NCBI GenBank assembly: GCA_947074125.1 | Contig: CAMTOM010000091.1 | Coordinates: forward strand, 1 to 6,368 | DNA from: an uncultured Desulfovibrionaceae bacterium | Lineage (GTDB): Bacteria; Desulfobacterota; Desulfovibrionia; Desulfovibrionales; Desulfovibrionaceae | Direction of reading: 5' to 3' | Length of the DNA stretch: 6,368 nucleotides | Shown here: positions 4,587-6,368 of the stretch, one piece after another | How the letters are laid out: each line of letters starts with the position of its first letter | How positions within the stretch are numbered: the stretch's first letter is position 1 | Translations under genes and position numbers: made by a program | The notes under the pieces: generated by a model | The model's input: only the letters and a program-made list of their open reading frames with translations | What the model was told of the DNA's origin: nothing | Database searches by the model: none

Positions 4587-6278
4587 ATGCCCATTTCTCT
4601 ACTCGCGCTTTTGGCATTTTTGCCCATTCTTTTGGCTCTGATTCTGATGGCAGGTCTTCGCTGGCCTTCCACGCGTGCGATGCCGCTCGCTTTTCTTGTG
4701 GGAGTAGTTCTCGCAGCAACTGTTTGGGGACTGGAGCCTATGCGTATTCTGGCTCTTTCCATTCAGGGCACGATTACTGCCATTGGGGTGCTGATTATCG
4801 TTTTTGGTGCACTGCTGATTTACTACACCATGCAGTTCAGTGGCGCTATGGAAACCATTCAGGCTGGTATGAAACGTGTCAGTCCTGACCGTCGCGTGCA
4901 GGCCATTATTATTGGTTTCATGTTCGCGGCCTTTATTGAAGGTGCGGCAGGCTTTGGTACGCCTGCGGCCTTGGCAGCTCCGCTCTTGCTGGGATTGGGT
5001 TTCCCTCCATTGTGTGCTGCTGTACTCTGTCTTACCTATAATAGTGTTCCCGTAACTTTTGGTGCGGTAGGTACACCTGTTTTGCAGGGCTTTGTAACAC
5101 TTAAAGATGTGGGTATGACTGCACTGCAAACCAATGATCCTGCTTTGGTTTTCAAGACCATTGGTGAATATGCAACAATTATGCACTTGCCCATGGCCTT
5201 CATCCTGCCCATCTTCATGCTGGGCTTCATGACACGCTTTTTTGGCAAAAATAAATCCTGGAAAGAAGGCTTTGCGATCTGGCCTTACTGCCTGATGGCA
5301 TCTGTCTGTTTTGTTGTGCCTTATCTGATTCTTGCCTGGACTGTTGGTCCTGAACTGCCCTCCATGTTGGGTGGTATTATTGGTCTTGGTGTACTTGTAT
5401 TCCTCACCAAGGCTGGTATTTGCACTCCCAAGGAAAATTGGCAGTTTTCCCCAGCTTCTGAATGGAATCCTGAATGGACTGGTGAAATTGCTGCCAGCTC
5501 TGCGACAGAATACAAGGAACATATGAGTCAGGCGATGGCTTGGTCTCCTTATGTTTTGTGTGGTCTGTTGCTTGTTATTACTCGTGTTCCTGTTTTCCAG
5601 TTGAAGCCTATTGTGACGAATCCCATGTTCAGTGTGGGTATGACTGACATTCTTGGTTTCCAGGGTGTCACATCAAAGCTGGCTCTTCTGAATCTGCCTG
5701 GAACCATTCCCTTTATCCTGGTTTCCATTCTGATTATCTTCATGCACCGCATGACAGGTTCTCAGGTAGCACAGGCTTGGGGTACTGCCCTTGCCAAGAT
5801 GAAGGCTCCTACTATCGCCTTGATCGCCGCAGTGGCACTGGTTGCTATTTTCCGTGGCAGTGGCGTGAATACCGCTGGTGTTGACGGTGCGGCTTTGCCC
5901 TCCATGCCAATGGCAATGCCACCGTTTATGGCTGAGCTGACAGGTAATGCCTGGCCGTTCCTGGCTGCTTTTGTTGGTGGTCTGGGTGCCTTTATTACTG
6001 GTTCTGACACCGTTTCTGATATGCTGTTTGCAGACTTCCAGTGGGGCGTGGCCTCTACACTGGGATATAATGCCACAAAGCATTTCATTATCGTTGCTGC
6101 TCAGGGTGTTGGTGGTGCTATGGGTAACATGATTTGTATCCATAACATTGTTGCTGTCTGTGCTGTGCTGGGTATGATTGGTAATGAAGGGCCTATTTTG
6201 CGCCGTACCTTCTGGCCTTTCATGCTCTACGGTGTTGTTGTGTGTATTGGTTGTATGTTGCTTGTTGCATACGAATAA
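4587..6278 (+). CDS. lctP: L-lactate permease family transporter (LctP/LldP/GlcA)
   Basis: This 563-residue inner-membrane protein belongs to the lactate permease family (TC 2.A.14), which imports lactate, and often glycolate, by proton symport. The length is normal for the family. Hydrophobic spans begin at about 5-23, 33-48 and 54-80 and continue to the C-terminus, broken by a hydrophilic loop at about 276-312; I would expect 12-14 helices. The family signature FIEGAAGFGTP lies at 116-126, and the C-terminal GSDTVSD at 472-478 corresponds to the conserved GSDTxSN region (Asp replaces the usual Asn at its end). A GGAMGNMICIHNI stretch follows. Placement after the lactate-oxidising genes supports lactate as substrate; neither isomer is excluded. 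It is separated from lutB by 202 structured bases, so it may have its own promoter or attenuated read-through. It is followed by a terminator-like hairpin, so it is probably the last gene of the unit. Confidence 0.95.
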   Translation: MPISLLALLAFLPILLALILMAGLRWPSTRAMPLAFLVGVVLAATVWGLEPMRILALSIQGTITAIGVLIIVFGALLIYYTMQFSGAMETIQAGMKRVSPDRRVQAIIIGFMFAAFIEGAAGFGTPAALAAPLLLGLGFPPLCAAVLCLTYNSVPVTFGAVGTPVLQGFVTLKDVGMTALQTNDPALVFKTIGEYATIMHLPMAFILPIFMLGFMTRFFGKNKSWKEGFAIWPYCLMASVCFVVPYLILAWTVGPELPSMLGGIIGLGVLVFLTKAGICTPKENWQFSPASEWNPEWTGEIAASSATEYKEHMSQAMAWSPYVLCGLLLVITRVPVFQLKPIVTNPMFSVGMTDILGFQGVTSKLALLNLPGTIPFILVSILIIFMHRMTGSQVAQAWGTALAKMKAPTIALIAAVALVAIFRGSGVNTAGVDGAALPSMPMAMPPFMAELTGNAWPFLAAFVGGLGAFITGSDTVSDMLFADFQWGVASTLGYNATKHFIIVAAQGVGGAMGNMICIHNIVAVCAVLGMIGNEGPILRRTFWPFMLYGVVVCIGCMLLVAYE

Positions 6279-6301
6279 TATCACGCAAAAGATTCTTGCC
6301 A

Positions 6302-6327
6302 GGGGAAGAAAAAAATTCTCCTTTGTT
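6302..6327 (+). terminator. Weak hairpin with T-rich tail after the permease gene
   Basis: GGGGAA (6302-6307) can pair with TTCTCC (6316-6321), including one G-T pair, around an A-rich 8-base loop. TTTGTT follows. It is weaker than the hairpin at 6340-6357 and may only assist termination. Confidence 0.3.
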
Positions 6328-6335
6328 CATAACTA

Positions 6336-6368
6336 AAATAGGAGGCAGATGCCTCCTCTTTCCTATTT
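6336..6368 (+). terminator. Rho-independent terminator-like hairpin ending the locus
   Basis: AGGAGGCA (6340-6347) and TGCCTCCT (6350-6357) form an 8-bp perfect stem. It is preceded by AAAAT and followed by CTTTCCTATTT, the usual A-stem-T layout, and may work in both directions. AAATAGGA (6336-6343) is also complementary to TCCTATTT (6361-6368), so an extended bulged stem could form. The T-tract is interrupted and the window ends here, so the tail may continue. Confidence 0.75.

Noticed and set aside
4599..5522. 307-codon minus-strand open frame opposite the permease
   Set aside because: It is a shadow of the membrane protein gene, giving a hydrophilic low-information translation with no recognisable domain.

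Overview
The window is a compact lactate-oxidation locus, all on the + strand. It most resembles the lactate utilisation regions of sulfate-reducing Desulfovibrionaceae. Three things point there: an FAD-oxidase gene followed directly by a ~430-residue iron-sulfur partner, a short LutC-type LUD protein, and an unusually long LutB-type protein (717 residues) whose C-terminal end is a LutA/GlcF-like double CCG module. As I recall, Desulfovibrio vulgaris Hildenborough has proteins of this kind in its lactate region (around DVU3027-3028 and DVU3032-3033). The base composition is near 50% G+C, so this would be a lower-GC member of the group. The species cannot be named from sequence alone.

Layout: (1) Bases 1-221 hold only the C-terminal end of a GlcD/Dld-type FAD-linked oxidase. 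It is not continuous in one frame: frame 3 has a TGA at 48-50, while frame 1 is open from base 1. Adding a single C in the GCCTC stretch around base 56 would join the two frames and restore the family sequence. (2) 270-1559 encodes the partner with two [4Fe-4S] motifs and two CCG domains. (3) 1601-2227 encodes LutC. (4) 2231-4384 encodes the LutB-LutA-like fusion. (5) 4385-4586 is a structured 202-base gap with a 16-base palindrome, three hairpins, a possible 26-codon leader ORF and a second 16-base palindrome. (6) 4587-6278 encodes a lactate permease, followed by a terminator-like hairpin at the right edge.

Inferred joint function: the permease imports lactate. The FAD oxidase plus the 429-residue Fe-S protein would oxidise one lactate isomer (probably D). 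LutC plus the fused LutB/A would oxidise the other (L) to pyruvate, with electrons passing through Fe-S clusters to the membrane quinone pool or another carrier. Genes 2-4 are closely packed and probably co-transcribed. The permease is set apart by the structured gap and may be controlled separately. I see no transposon, CRISPR array, tRNA or rRNA. The notable points are the frameshifted oxidase end, the fusion protein and the structured intergenic region. I do not see evidence for a wholly new system.
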